From Pseudomonas marginalis (GTDB lineage: Bacteria > Pseudomonadota > Gammaproteobacteria > Pseudomonadales > Pseudomonadaceae): 64,000 bases of DNA. A model generated the notes under the pieces. The model was not told the DNA's origin. It saw nothing but the letters and a program-made list of their open reading frames with translations, and did not search any database. The stretch covers positions 5,128,001-5,192,000 of the forward strand of contig NZ_JALJWV010000001.1 in NCBI RefSeq assembly GCF_024169655.1. The letters are read 5' to 3'. The position numbers and the translations under genes are program-made. The stretch's first letter is position 1. Every line of letters starts with the position of its first letter. This document shows positions 44,701 to 51,940 of this stretch, piece after piece.

Positions 44701-45086
44701 GTCAACGCCAGTGCCTGATCGATATGCGACAGGGCGTTGGCGAACTGGCCTTTTTCGAAATACAGCGTGGCCAGGCGGTGATGCCCGGCGGCGAAATCCG
44801 GGTTGATGCCCAGCGCCTTGAGGACAAGTTCAAGGGCGCGATCCGCCTGGCCGAGCTTTTGCGCGGCCTTGGCCACCAGCTCCAATGCCTGAGGTTCATT
44901 GGGCAGCAACTGCAAGGCGTGCTCGAAACTGCTCAGCGCTTGCTCGGGGTCACTGTGCAGTTGCTGATGGCCCAAGTCTTTCCACACCTTTGGGTCATGG
45001 GGGCGTTGCTCGCTGCGCCGTCGCGCCTGGGCAAGCGTAGGGGCAGCAGGATGGCTGGGAGAGCCGGGGCGCGGGGATCTGGGCAT
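41730..45086 (-). CDS. TPR / O-GlcNAc-transferase-like (GT41) / methyltransferase-like fusion, probable flagellin glycosyltransferase
   Basis: 1118 residues in four parts. TPR repeats span about 33-200 (ALSSFEHALQLLPNEPQALE). A GT41 (SPINDLY/OGT) catalytic region covers about 254-615, with RIGLVSDGLRQHPVGNMIVG, LDPWPYSGGLTTCEALLMGV and PGPTFAGRHSATHLVNAGLP. A degenerate FkbM-like methyltransferase fold lies at about 655-835 (STVAFDPASR, VDWLLLDNLNDSLAVIEHG). A second class I methyltransferase-like domain lies at about 930-1115 (VILEYGSGGSTLLAASM, PDVILIDGRF). The gene lies directly behind fliC on the same strand, so flagellin is the likely acceptor. It may both glycosylate and methylate the sugar. 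The third domain may be inactive. Confidence 0.85.
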   Translation of the reverse strand: MPRSPRPGSPSHPAAPTLAQARRRSEQRPHDPKVWKDLGHQQLHSDPEQALSSFEHALQLLPNEPQALELVAKAAQKLGQADRALELVLKALGINPDFAAGHHRLATLYFEKGQFANALSHIDQALALTPHDCHMLSRKGLILNRLERHGEAIVVFDKLIEREPGDYSHWNNAANLYKDIGQLATADTYYQKAVTLAKRKDVLPYSNRLTSLHYDPERSRDFIFEVCKEWQSRFGPKAVPPRPEVLDRAPDRCLRIGLVSDGLRQHPVGNMIVGVLEKLPRHQFQLFAYSTSQVCDHLTRRIQASVQQWLAIKHMDDLTLAQRIRDDRIDILIDLCGHNAGNRMRTMALQPAPLLVKWVGGLINTTGVSAIDYLLTDRIESPEGEDAFYTEKLIRLPDDYICYDPPPYTPDIKPLPALTNGFITYGCFNNPTKVNDVLLARWAELMRATPGSRLLLKGGAFGNAELRAHVHGVMAAHGIAQERVLIEGPVGHKTLLETYSRIDIALDPWPYSGGLTTCEALLMGVPVVTFPGPTFAGRHSATHLVNAGLPELVVHSWAQYQQRVIELGSDLDSLARIRSHLREVLMGSPVCDSQRFANHFGTAMRAIWQRYCEGKPAAALTLSPQGLARFEGEAASVVLQHPVAPARDEGFGFKFQGKVVTLDHGSTLIASAQFVALQKMAAFSTVAFDPASRIDNARQLAQLGELHYYPHAALGNGQPATLYACLDPAMSATLAPLAASAVLAKLTVPTLKLDAINGLPSVDWLLLDNLNDSLAVIEHGQRTLADTLLVQARVNFAPTHDQQADVGLISRCLARRGFSFYRLNNLQHISHPSEGQSLDQLRASHLVCADALFLPDATRMAALSDNQRLKLAFVLHTVYAAFDMATQLLNTIDSDLAAQYLKHCQNPSAMPQPLELPRAPMQAPQVTFPAEVAAYVKTLYTQASVILEYGSGGSTLLAASMPDKTVISVENDARWAEDMQTWIANATLPSRPRIYAVDVGETGKWARPKNARHWKKFHTYPLKVWDEPFFEQPDVILIDGRFRIACFVTAYLRATKPIIVLFDDYLDRPHYHVIERLLAPTEFVGRMARFDLQPMMHLPREQLTWLIASYNEVAYAEG

Positions 45087-45208
45087 TCAGGAGCAGCCTT
45101 GTGCAAAGAGATTCTGAGCGAAATGCTATCGCGCCACCCTCCCCGCCAAAGCCCGGATAAACCCACCTCAATGCCGCAATTACCAAAGATTGTGCAGCGA
45201 ACGCGCAC

Positions 45209-45239
45209 AAAAAAGGGGCTCAGCGTGAGCTGGCCCCTT
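45209..45239 (-). terminator. rho-independent terminator of fliC
   Basis: On the minus strand GGGGCCAGCTCA-CGC-TGAGCCCC is followed by six T. It stands 19 nt after the fliC stop, between fliC and the glycosyltransferase gene, and so should reduce read-through into it. Confidence 0.8.
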
Positions 45240-45257
45240 CGTACCGCGCGGTTGCGA

Positions 45258-46310
45258 TTATTGCAGCAGCGACAGCATTTGCTCCGGCATGGAGTTGGCT
45301 TGGGCCAATACCGACGTACCGGCCTGTTGCAGGATCTGGGCGCTGGTCATGGCTGACACTTCGGTGGCGTAGTCCACGTCCTGGATACCCGAACGGGCGG
45401 AGGTCAGGTTAGTGGTCGTGGTGGAAATGTTAGTGATCGCCGAGTCGAAACGGTTTTGCACCGCACCCAGGTCCGAACGCATCGAGTCCACCGTGTTCAG
45501 GGCGTTGTCGAGGGTGGTCAGGGTGCTGGTGGACTTCTTGGTCACCGCATTCTCGGTGTCGATGCTGATGCTGGCCGAGGTGGTAGTGCCGCTGGTGGTC
45601 AGGGTCACTTCCGCCGCGTAGGTCTTGCCGCCCACGGTCAGGAAGTAGTCGCCGTCGGCGTCGGCGGACAGCGTGCCGCCGGTGACCGTGGTACCGGACT
45701 TGTCGACATAGCTGGTGTTGGTCGACGTGATCGCGGTGCCCGAGGAATCCGACAGGGTGCTGGCGGTCAGGGTGGTGTCATAGCCGTTCACGTTGAAGCT
45801 CTCCAGGCCCAGGGTCTTGGCATTGATTTCGCTGAGCTTGATGTCGATGGTTTCGCCATCGTTGGCGCCGACCTGGATGGTGATGGTCTGGTCTTTGGAC
45901 AGCACGTCCACGCCGTTGAACGCGGTTTGCGAGGAGATACGGTCGATCTCGTCCAGACGCTGGGTGATCTCGTCCTGGATCGATTGCAGGTCGGACTGGG
46001 AGTTGGTGCCGTTGGACGCTTGCACCGACAGCTCACGGATGCGCTGCAGGTTGTCGTTCACCTGGTCCAGCGCGCCTTCGGTGGTCTGCGCCAGGGAGAT
46101 GCCGTCGCTGGCGTTACTGCTCGCCTGCGACAGGCCGGTGATCTGCGAGGTCATGCGGTTGGCAATCGCCTGGCCTGCGGCGTCATCGGATGCGCTGTTG
46201 ATTTTCAGGCCCGACGACAAGCGCTCGATCGAGGTGCTCAGGCTGTTCTCCGAGGAGTTCAGGTTTTGTTGAGCGATCATGGACGTGATGTTGGTATTGA
46301 TAACTGACAT
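45258..46310 (-). CDS. fliC: flagellin FliC
   Basis: 350 residues from the ATG at 46310 (MSVINTNITSMIAQQNLNSS). N-terminal D0/D1: LSSGLKINSASDDAAGQAIA and NRMTSQITGLSQAS. C-terminal D1/D0: NRFDSAITNISTTTTNLTSA and ILQQAGTSVLAQANSMPEQM. The centre (about 170-265) is Ser/Thr-rich and variable, a good target for O-glycosylation by the enzyme downstream. An in-frame extension upstream is not real because the sigma-28 promoter lies within it. Confidence 0.97.
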   Translation of the reverse strand: MSVINTNITSMIAQQNLNSSENSLSTSIERLSSGLKINSASDDAAGQAIANRMTSQITGLSQASSNASDGISLAQTTEGALDQVNDNLQRIRELSVQASNGTNSQSDLQSIQDEITQRLDEIDRISSQTAFNGVDVLSKDQTITIQVGANDGETIDIKLSEINAKTLGLESFNVNGYDTTLTASTLSDSSGTAITSTNTSYVDKSGTTVTGGTLSADADGDYFLTVGGKTYAAEVTLTTSGTTTSASISIDTENAVTKKSTSTLTTLDNALNTVDSMRSDLGAVQNRFDSAITNISTTTTNLTSARSGIQDVDYATEVSAMTSAQILQQAGTSVLAQANSMPEQMLSLLQ

Positions 46311-46401
46311 GGTGCAGTTCCTTTTCGTGGGTGAGCCGCTTGGGACAGATTCAGGGCCCGGCGTCGATGCAATCACCGCCGTTGCCGTACAGACAAACCG
46401 A

Positions 46402-46429
46402 ACATCGGCGATCCGATCAGCCGTCTTTA
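46402..46429 (-). promoter_or_regulatory. sigma-28 (FliA) promoter of fliC
   Basis: On the minus strand TAAA, 16 nt, GCCGATGT, about 92 nt before the fliC ATG. It has the same core words as the fliD promoter. Confidence 0.82.
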
Positions 46430-46552
46430 GGCAACCCCCAAAAAAATTTGCGCAGCCGTCCGATTTCGCCACGCAAAGTGCCTGTATTAGCCGATTTGAA
46501 TCAGCACCCACCGCGTTATAAAGCCTGCCTTGGCCCACAACAGGAGTGCTGC

Positions 46553-47377
46553 ATGAACCCCTCAACCCTGATCGGCATGCTCGCCAGCCTGCTACTGCTG
46601 GCGGTGCTGCTCATGTTCAGCGCGCAACAACCCGGCTTGTTCATTGACCTGCCGGCTCTGGGCATTGTGGTGGTCGGCACCTTTGCCGCGACCTTCATCA
46701 GCTACCCGCTGCGCGAAGTGCTGCACATCTTCAGCCTGATCAAGACCGTGGTGCGTCACGAGCGCGAATACACCCAGGAAGACATCGACGAACTGGTGAG
46801 CCTGTCGCGCCTGTGGATCGACGGCGACCTGCGCGCGGTGGAGGACGTCCTCGACCGGGTGAAGAACCCCTTCCTGCGCTCCGGCGTGCAACTGGTGATC
46901 GACAAGACACCACTGGACGACATCCTCGACCTGCTGCAGTGGCGCATCGCGCGGCTGCGTGCCAAGGAACACGCCGAGGCCCAGCTGTTCCGGGTCATGG
47001 CCAGCTATGCGCCGGCCTTCGGCATGCTCGGTACCCTGGTGGGGCTGGTGAACCTGATGTTCGTGCTGGGCGACGGTGACATGGTGACCATCGGCCGACA
47101 AATGGCCGTGGGCCTGATGACCACGCTCTACGGCGTGTTGCTGGCCAACCTGCTGTGCAAACCGGTGGCGGTGAAACTGGAACGCCGCACCGAACAGCGC
47201 GTGGTGGTGATGAACATGGTGCTGCAAGGCGTGGCGATGATGGCCAACAAACGCAGCCCAGGGCTGATGCGTGAAACCTTGAAGTCGTTCGTGGCCCACT
47301 ACCAGAACGACTTGCGCGAGGAACCGTTGCGCCCGGCGCGCACCCTGATTGCGCTGAAGTGGAAAACCCGGGCATGA
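46553..47377 (+). CDS. second MotA/PomA-type stator protein
   Basis: 274 residues with four membrane segments and the conserved ASYAPAFGMLGTLVGLVNLM and MAVGLMTTLYGVLLANLLCK, typical of PomA/MotC-like stators and clearly unlike MotA at 33.5 kb. A GGAG ribosome site precedes the ATG. It is divergent from fliC. A GCCGATTT at 46490 could be a sigma-28 -10 element, but no -35 stands 16 nt before it. Confidence 0.9.
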   Translation: MNPSTLIGMLASLLLLAVLLMFSAQQPGLFIDLPALGIVVVGTFAATFISYPLREVLHIFSLIKTVVRHEREYTQEDIDELVSLSRLWIDGDLRAVEDVLDRVKNPFLRSGVQLVIDKTPLDDILDLLQWRIARLRAKEHAEAQLFRVMASYAPAFGMLGTLVGLVNLMFVLGDGDMVTIGRQMAVGLMTTLYGVLLANLLCKPVAVKLERRTEQRVVVMNMVLQGVAMMANKRSPGLMRETLKSFVAHYQNDLREEPLRPARTLIALKWKTRA

Positions 47378-48156
47378 CAGCCATCACCCGCAACCAGGCT
47401 GCCGCGATCGCCAGCGGCACGCTGCCCGTAGAAGATCCAGGTGGCGAAACCTGGATGATGACCTACCTGGACATGATGACCCTGCTGCTGGTGATGACCA
47501 TGGCCATGCTGGCGTTGGCCGGCAAGAGCCATGAGCTTGCGCGGCACAGTGCCAAGCTCACTGTAGCCCCCGTTTTTAGTGCAAAAAGCCTGACCTCGAT
47601 AGACCCGCCGGGCGCGTTGTTGCGGGTACATCAGGCGCCGGCACCCGTGGTGGAAGCTGAGCCCGAACCCGTCGTCGCCGTTGAGCCCGAGCCCGTCACT
47701 GTGGTTGAGCCCGAGCCGCCCAAGCCCACGACGCAAGACCTGCTCAACGAACTGCCACTGGACAAGCTGGGCAATGACATCGAAGTGGTCACCAACGACA
47801 GCAGTGTGAGCTTTCGGATCAGCAGCGAAATCCTGTTCCCTTCCGGCCAGTCCGACCTCAGCCTGGGCGGCCTCGCCGTGCTGCGCAAGCTGATCCCTGT
47901 ACTCGACAGCGTGCCGCACAAAATCATCGTCGCCGGCCATACCGACCCCCAAGACATCCGCAACTCGCGCTTCCCCTCCAACTGGGAGCTCTCCGGCGCC
48001 CGCGCCGGCAGCGTAGTCCGCTACTTGCAAAGCAACGGCATCCAGCCCAACCGCCTCGCCGCCATCGGCTATGCCGACACCCGTCCCCTGGCCGACAACG
48101 CCCTCGCCGAAGGCCGCGCCCGCAACCGCCGCGTGGAACTGATCCTGGAGCGCTGA
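47374..48156 (+). CDS. second MotB/PomB-type stator protein
   Basis: 260 residues from an ATG that overlaps the stop of the preceding gene (ATGA). The helix MTYLDMMTLLLVMTMAMLAL contains the ion-carrying Asp (D33). A Pro/Glu/Val repeat linker (EPEPVVAVEPEP type) comes near residues 88-115, then an OmpA-like domain with KIIVAGHTDPQDIRNSRFPS and NRRVELILER. It forms a stator with the preceding protein. Confidence 0.9.
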   Translation: MTAITRNQAAAIASGTLPVEDPGGETWMMTYLDMMTLLLVMTMAMLALAGKSHELARHSAKLTVAPVFSAKSLTSIDPPGALLRVHQAPAPVVEAEPEPVVAVEPEPVTVVEPEPPKPTTQDLLNELPLDKLGNDIEVVTNDSSVSFRISSEILFPSGQSDLSLGGLAVLRKLIPVLDSVPHKIIVAGHTDPQDIRNSRFPSNWELSGARAGSVVRYLQSNGIQPNRLAAIGYADTRPLADNALAEGRARNRRVELILER

Positions 48157-48229
48157 CGCGTGGGTCTTTTTTTTCCGACGCAGAACAGTGATCATCGCCC
48201 TCCCCACCCAAGCCTGAGGAAGCGAGACC

Positions 48230-48559
48230 ATGGAATTGACGCTGGAAGCGGTTGCGCTCTTCGCACTGAAACTGGTGCACGAGACCGACGGCGGCAGCCC
48301 GGTTTTGCGTGACGATCTGGTGATGGACGGGTACGAGCGGGAAGTGTTTGGGTTATTGGTGCGACGGGGGGATCTGCCTGCGATTCAACTCAAGATCGAG
48401 GCGTGTGCGGTGCAAGCGCTGGATACAGTGGGCGGCGCCCATACGGTACTGGGGCGGGAATTGCGGCGGTTGGCGACTGACGTGCAAAACGTCCGTCAAC
48501 TCGATGCACTGCCCGCGCCGCTAACCACCCTCAAGGACTATTTGAAAGACATCCAGTGA
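48230..48559 (+). CDS. uncharacterised small protein at the flagellar cluster edge
   Basis: 109 residues, soluble, mostly helical, with ALKLVHETDGGSPVLRDDLV and LGRELRRLATDVQNVRQLDA. A good ribosome site (GAGGAA) stands 8 nt before the ATG. I do not recognise the family. It follows the second stator pair by 73 nt on the same strand and could belong to that operon. Confidence 0.65.
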   Translation: MELTLEAVALFALKLVHETDGGSPVLRDDLVMDGYEREVFGLLVRRGDLPAIQLKIEACAVQALDTVGGAHTVLGRELRRLATDVQNVRQLDALPAPLTTLKDYLKDIQ

Positions 48560-48603
48560 ATCGGTGATCAGCGTGCCGGCCAGCGTCAATAGCGCATGCC
48601 CGA

Positions 48604-49239
48604 TTACCGCCGCCCTTCAACTGCCATACGCACGGCCAAGCCCATCAGCACCGAGCCCATCAGCCAGCGCTGCGCCACCTGCCAACCGGGCCGGGTGACG
48701 AAGAACACCGCGATGGAGCCCGCCATCATGGCAATCATTGCGTTGACGCCCACGCTAATGAAAATCTGCGTAAAACCCAGCACCAACGATTGCGTCAACA
48801 CGCTGCCGTGGCCGTTCGGGTCGATGAACTGCGGCAGCAACGACAGGTACATCACCGCGACTTTAGGGTTCAGCAGGTTGGTCACAAAGCCCATCATGAA
48901 CAGCTTGCGCGGGCTATCCTGGGGCAAGTCCCGCACCTGAAAAGGCGAACGCCCCCCCGGCTTGACCGCCTGCCAGGCCAGGTAGACCAGATACAACGCA
49001 CCACCGAGTCGCAGCGCGTCGTAGGCCAAGGGAACCGCCATGACCAAGGCGGTGATACCCAACGCCGCGCACAGCATGTAAACGATAAAACCCAACGCAA
49101 CCCCGCCCAGGGAAATCAAACCGGCCGTGCGCCCCTGGCAAATCGAGCGGGAAATGAGGTAAATCATGTTCGGCCCGGGCGTCAGCACCATGCCCAGTGA
49201 GATCAGGCCATAGGCAAGCCAGTTGGACAGTTCGGGCAT
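48604..49239 (-). CDS. LysE/RhtB family amino acid exporter
   Basis: 211 residues from MPELSNWLAYGLISLGMVLT. The family signature is LTPGPNMIYLISRSICQGRT AG-type, then LGGALYLVYLAWQAVKPGG and FVTNLLNPKVAVMYLSLLPQ. About six membrane helices. It exports an amino acid or homoserine lactone-like compound. It is convergent with the orphan gene before it. An upstream in-frame start at 49293 adds residues that do not fit the family. Confidence 0.9.
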   Translation of the reverse strand: MPELSNWLAYGLISLGMVLTPGPNMIYLISRSICQGRTAGLISLGGVALGFIVYMLCAALGITALVMAVPLAYDALRLGGALYLVYLAWQAVKPGGRSPFQVRDLPQDSPRKLFMMGFVTNLLNPKVAVMYLSLLPQFIDPNGHGSVLTQSLVLGFTQIFISVGVNAMIAMMAGSIAVFFVTRPGWQVAQRWLMGSVLMGLAVRMAVEGRR

Positions 49240-49559
49240 CGTGCAGCTCCTGAATGAGGGTGTTGTCGGCGACGTTGTCGTGTCGAGCGCCATGGTAGGG
49301 CGTGCGACATGAGCGCGTTAGATACAGATCTGCGAGCAAAACGTCATACACAGGACAGGCACGTGATCGACTTCATCTTGCGGCCGTACAAAAACAGCGT
49401 GTTCTATTGCGTGGAAACCTCCGGGATTTTCGCTCTGGATTTCCAAGTACCTGCTGACCTGATCAGCGGGCAAAAAAAGACCTTGGCGTCCCAAGGTCTT
49501 TTTTACTGCAGGCACGCCTGATTCAATGGATGCACACCGTCAAATATGGGCGCAGGCCA
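49240..49559. other. intergenic region with terminator-bearing short transcript candidate
   Basis: Between the LysE gene and the tae4 unit. A 70-codon plus-strand ORF (49309-49521) runs through the terminator hairpin at 49472-49504, which argues against it being translated. The region could hold a small RNA that ends at this terminator. Nothing else is visible. Confidence 0.35.
49472..49504. terminator. bidirectional rho-independent terminator
   Basis: A-rich run, AGACCTTGG, loop of about 4 nt, CCAAGGTCT, then a T run. A perfect stem with A tract and T tract allows termination on both strands. On the minus strand it lies downstream of the tae4 unit; on the plus strand it ends any transcript from about 49300. 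Confidence 0.85.
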
Positions 49560-49793
49560 TCAGCCCCGCGGCCTCCGCAAATACCTGCAATACCAAACCA
49601 CCCCACCCACAACCGCCCCCACAACAGTGACGCCATTCCCCACCAACCAAATCCCAAAATTCCGAGTCTGCTCCGCATCTCCTTCATAGAACGGCCCAAA
49701 GTACGCCGACACCGCCACCACCACCCCGTTGAACACCCCAACAGCCACGGCGACTACCAAAACTACAAACACAACCCCCTTACAGACCTTCAT
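49560..49793 (-). CDS. small two-helix membrane protein coupled to tae4; possible immunity protein
   Basis: 77 residues from the ATG at 49793, which overlaps the tae4 stop (ATGA). It has two hydrophobic helices (GVVFVVLVVAVAVGVFNGVV and GNGVTVVGAVVGGVVWYCRY) around a short polar loop. It is not like Tai4, a periplasmic globular protein. The tight coupling suggests a role as immunity partner, but the sequence offers no proof. Confidence 0.6.
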   Translation of the reverse strand: MKVCKGVVFVVLVVAVAVGVFNGVVVAVSAYFGPFYEGDAEQTRNFGIWLVGNGVTVVGAVVGGVVWYCRYLRRPRG

Positions 49794-50302
49794 ATAACGC
49801 TCCAAAACCAAATCTCCCTTGACTGGTGATAATCCGAGAACGTCCCTTCGATCGAGAAGCCTAACTGAATTCGCGGGTAGCTCAGCCAATCCGTCAATCG
49901 CCGCCCATTCCATAAATCAATGTGGTCACCACTACGGTTACCGAACGTTTCATTGCCCCGGCGCCAAAAATCCTTGAAGAAGATGATGCCTTGCTGCCCG
50001 ACCAACATATCCTCAAAGTCTTCAGGCTTTATCTTCTTTACGGGCTGTATACCGGGGATATTGGCGCGACTTAATGCCTTGGCCATTTCCTCTGCAGCCA
50101 GCACATGACCTTCACTTTTGGGGTGCTGCCAACAATAGCGCACCCCTCTGAATCCGCTCAGGTCGGCACCAGACCTGCGCAATGCCACGCCTAGGTTGAT
50201 CGCGCATTGATCACTAAAATTTTTCGCGCCGTTGGTTCAGCACGGGGCGGCGTCTCCGAAGATTTCCGGATGGTTTTTCCATAGGGTATTGAATGTCAGC
50301 AT
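49790..50302 (-). pseudogene. tae4: T6SS amidase effector Tae4, interrupted by an in-frame TGA
   Basis: The frame starts at an ATG (50302) with GAAGGA upstream and reads MLTFNTLWKNHPEIFGDAAP-C, then a TGA at 50237-50239, then in the same frame TNGAKNFSDQCAINLGVALR to the end. The catalytic Cys (DQCAIN) and His (SGDHIDLWNG) and the GQQGIIFFKDFW block of Tae4 D,L-endopeptidases are intact downstream. Only one codon separates this from an ordinary 170-residue effector. Tae4 is delivered to the periplasm of rivals to cut peptidoglycan stem peptides. No vgrG or hcp is in the window. Confidence 0.8.
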
Positions 50303-50587
50303 TCAGCATTTCCTTCGCGTTTTTTTCGCGACCGTAGCAAACGCTTTGCTGCTTAAGAGGGGATCGGATAGAAATCAGAACGGTCCTACTTGCCTGTCAG
50401 TTTTGGCTGCAGGGTATAACTCACACACCCTCACAGGGGATGTCCTTATTGGTGTGAAAGTAAGTGCTAACTGGGCCGGTGTTTGTGCGGAATGTTCCGC
50501 AGCCGAATAGGAAGCTGGGCGGTTAGGTATAGGAACTTCAGAACGACGCAGGTTTCATGTGGGGCTCACTCCCACATGAGGTCAGAA

Positions 50588-50965
50588 TCACTGGGGTTGA
50601 AACGTCTCCAGGTACGCCAGGATGTTGTCGATCTTTTCCTGATCGCTGATGCCCCAGAAGATCATGCGCGTGCCGCTCACTACCTTCTTCGGCGCCTCGA
50701 TATAGGCCGCGAGTTTTTCTCGGGTCCAGACCACCCCGGAGTTTTTCATCGCATCCGAATACTGATAGTCGGCGGTAGTGCCGGCAGGCCTGCCGATGAT
50801 GCCGTTGAGTTCGGGGCCAAAGCCGCCGCGCGCGCCCTCGCCGATGTTATGGCAGCCGCCGCAGGTTTTGGCGAAGAGCTTGCCGCCCGCTTCGGCATCG
50901 CCGGCGGCGCAGGCCGCGCCAGTGTTGAGGATCAGGGCGAAGGTCAGTAAGGCGCGGTATTTCAT
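50588..50965 (-). CDS. periplasmic c-type cytochrome (class I)
   Basis: 125 residues with a signal peptide (LLTFALILNTGAACAAG). The heme motif is CGGCH (C35, C38, H39), with PELNGIIGRPAG and the axial Met (M101 in SGTRMIFWG) typical of cytochrome c2/c-550 types. It shuttles electrons in the periplasm; the partner is not evident from the neighbours. Confidence 0.93.
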   Translation of the reverse strand: MKYRALLTFALILNTGAACAAGDAEAGGKLFAKTCGGCHNIGEGARGGFGPELNGIIGRPAGTTADYQYSDAMKNSGVVWTREKLAAYIEAPKKVVSGTRMIFWGISDQEKIDNILAYLETFQPQ

Positions 50966-51315
50966 AAGGGCTCCACATCGGGTGATACGGGTGATTATGC
51001 CGGTTTGTCAGGAGCGCATGCCCATCAAGATCACCGCTTCGGTCCATGCCGTCACCACCGGTGCCAGCACACTGAACCACGGGTCATCCCGGTCGATCTG
51101 CGCGGCCGAGTGCTCACGGTTGACGGCCTTGTGTCACGGCCTGTGGGAAGCAGGCCGGTGGTTGGTTGAAAAGCGCCGGTATCGTGCAGCAGCACCCGGT
51201 CAATACGCAACCGGGTCCCTCAGAACGACCATCCATCGTTCCAGGCATATCTGATCGAACCTAATGCGCTGCGCCCCACTCCACCCTACTGAACCCTGAT
51301 GGTGGAGTAAGGATC
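50966..51315. other. intergenic region without recognised gene
   Basis: About 350 bp between the divergent cytochrome c and response regulator genes. It shows no convincing ORF. The end carries the ribosome site GGAG of the response regulator. Promoters for both genes are expected here. Confidence 0.5.
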
Positions 51316-51696
51316 ATGGCTCAGCCATCGATTTTAGTGCTGGAAGACGACGAAATCATTCGCGCGTTAATGGTCGACGTTCTGGAGGATTTCGGTGCGC
51401 ATGTCACCTCGTTTCCTTCGGCGGATGAAGGAATGATTTACCTGGAGCGGGCCGATGACCCGGTGGACCTGATTGTGAGTGATATCCAGATGCCTGGATT
51501 GCTCAACGGCTATGACCTGAGTCGAGTGGTGGCCCATCGTTGGCCAGCGGTGCCGGTGGTGCTGACGTCCGGCAACACCAGGCTGGCGGCGCAGTTGGGG
51601 GGATCGGTACGGTTTCTGCCCAAGCCGTGGAGCACCGACCATCTGCTCGAATGCGTGCAAACCGCACTGACCCAGCAGGGAGCGTCGGTGCATTAA
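51316..51696 (+). CDS. receiver-only response regulator
   Basis: 126 residues, one REC domain: acidic pair D11/D12, phospho-acceptor D56 (LIVSDIQMPG), T84, K103 (FLPKPW). There is no output domain. It is probably a phosphorelay or CheY-like protein, but the motif context differs from CheY. No kinase lies nearby. Confidence 0.92.
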   Translation: MAQPSILVLEDDEIIRALMVDVLEDFGAHVTSFPSADEGMIYLERADDPVDLIVSDIQMPGLLNGYDLSRVVAHRWPAVPVVLTSGNTRLAAQLGGSVRFLPKPWSTDHLLECVQTALTQQGASVH

Positions 51697-51940
51697 TAGC
51701 TTCGCGACATCACTTCGCCGAAGACCCGGCGGCGGTTAGGTGCCGGAAAAATCGTCGCGAAAAGTGAGCTGGGCCGCAGCCGTGAGTTCCGATTTAGGGA
51801 GCCCAAGGTGAATGACAATGCCCACACCTGTGTCGTCTCGTTTTGACGCGATTTGTTTATAGCTCAGGCTTCCCACGCTCTGTAGTTTCGGTCCGCGTCG
51901 ACAGCCTTCGACGCGAACTGAACTTACAGAGGGTACCGTG

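Noticed and set aside
46474..46497. Sigma-28 promoter for the second stator pair (CAAA and GCCGATTT)
   Set aside because: The spacer is only 12 nt, against 16 nt in all other promoters here, and no -35 stands at the right distance.
49309..49521. A 70-codon plus-strand ORF after the LysE gene
   Set aside because: It runs through a strong rho-independent terminator, so translation to its end is unlikely.
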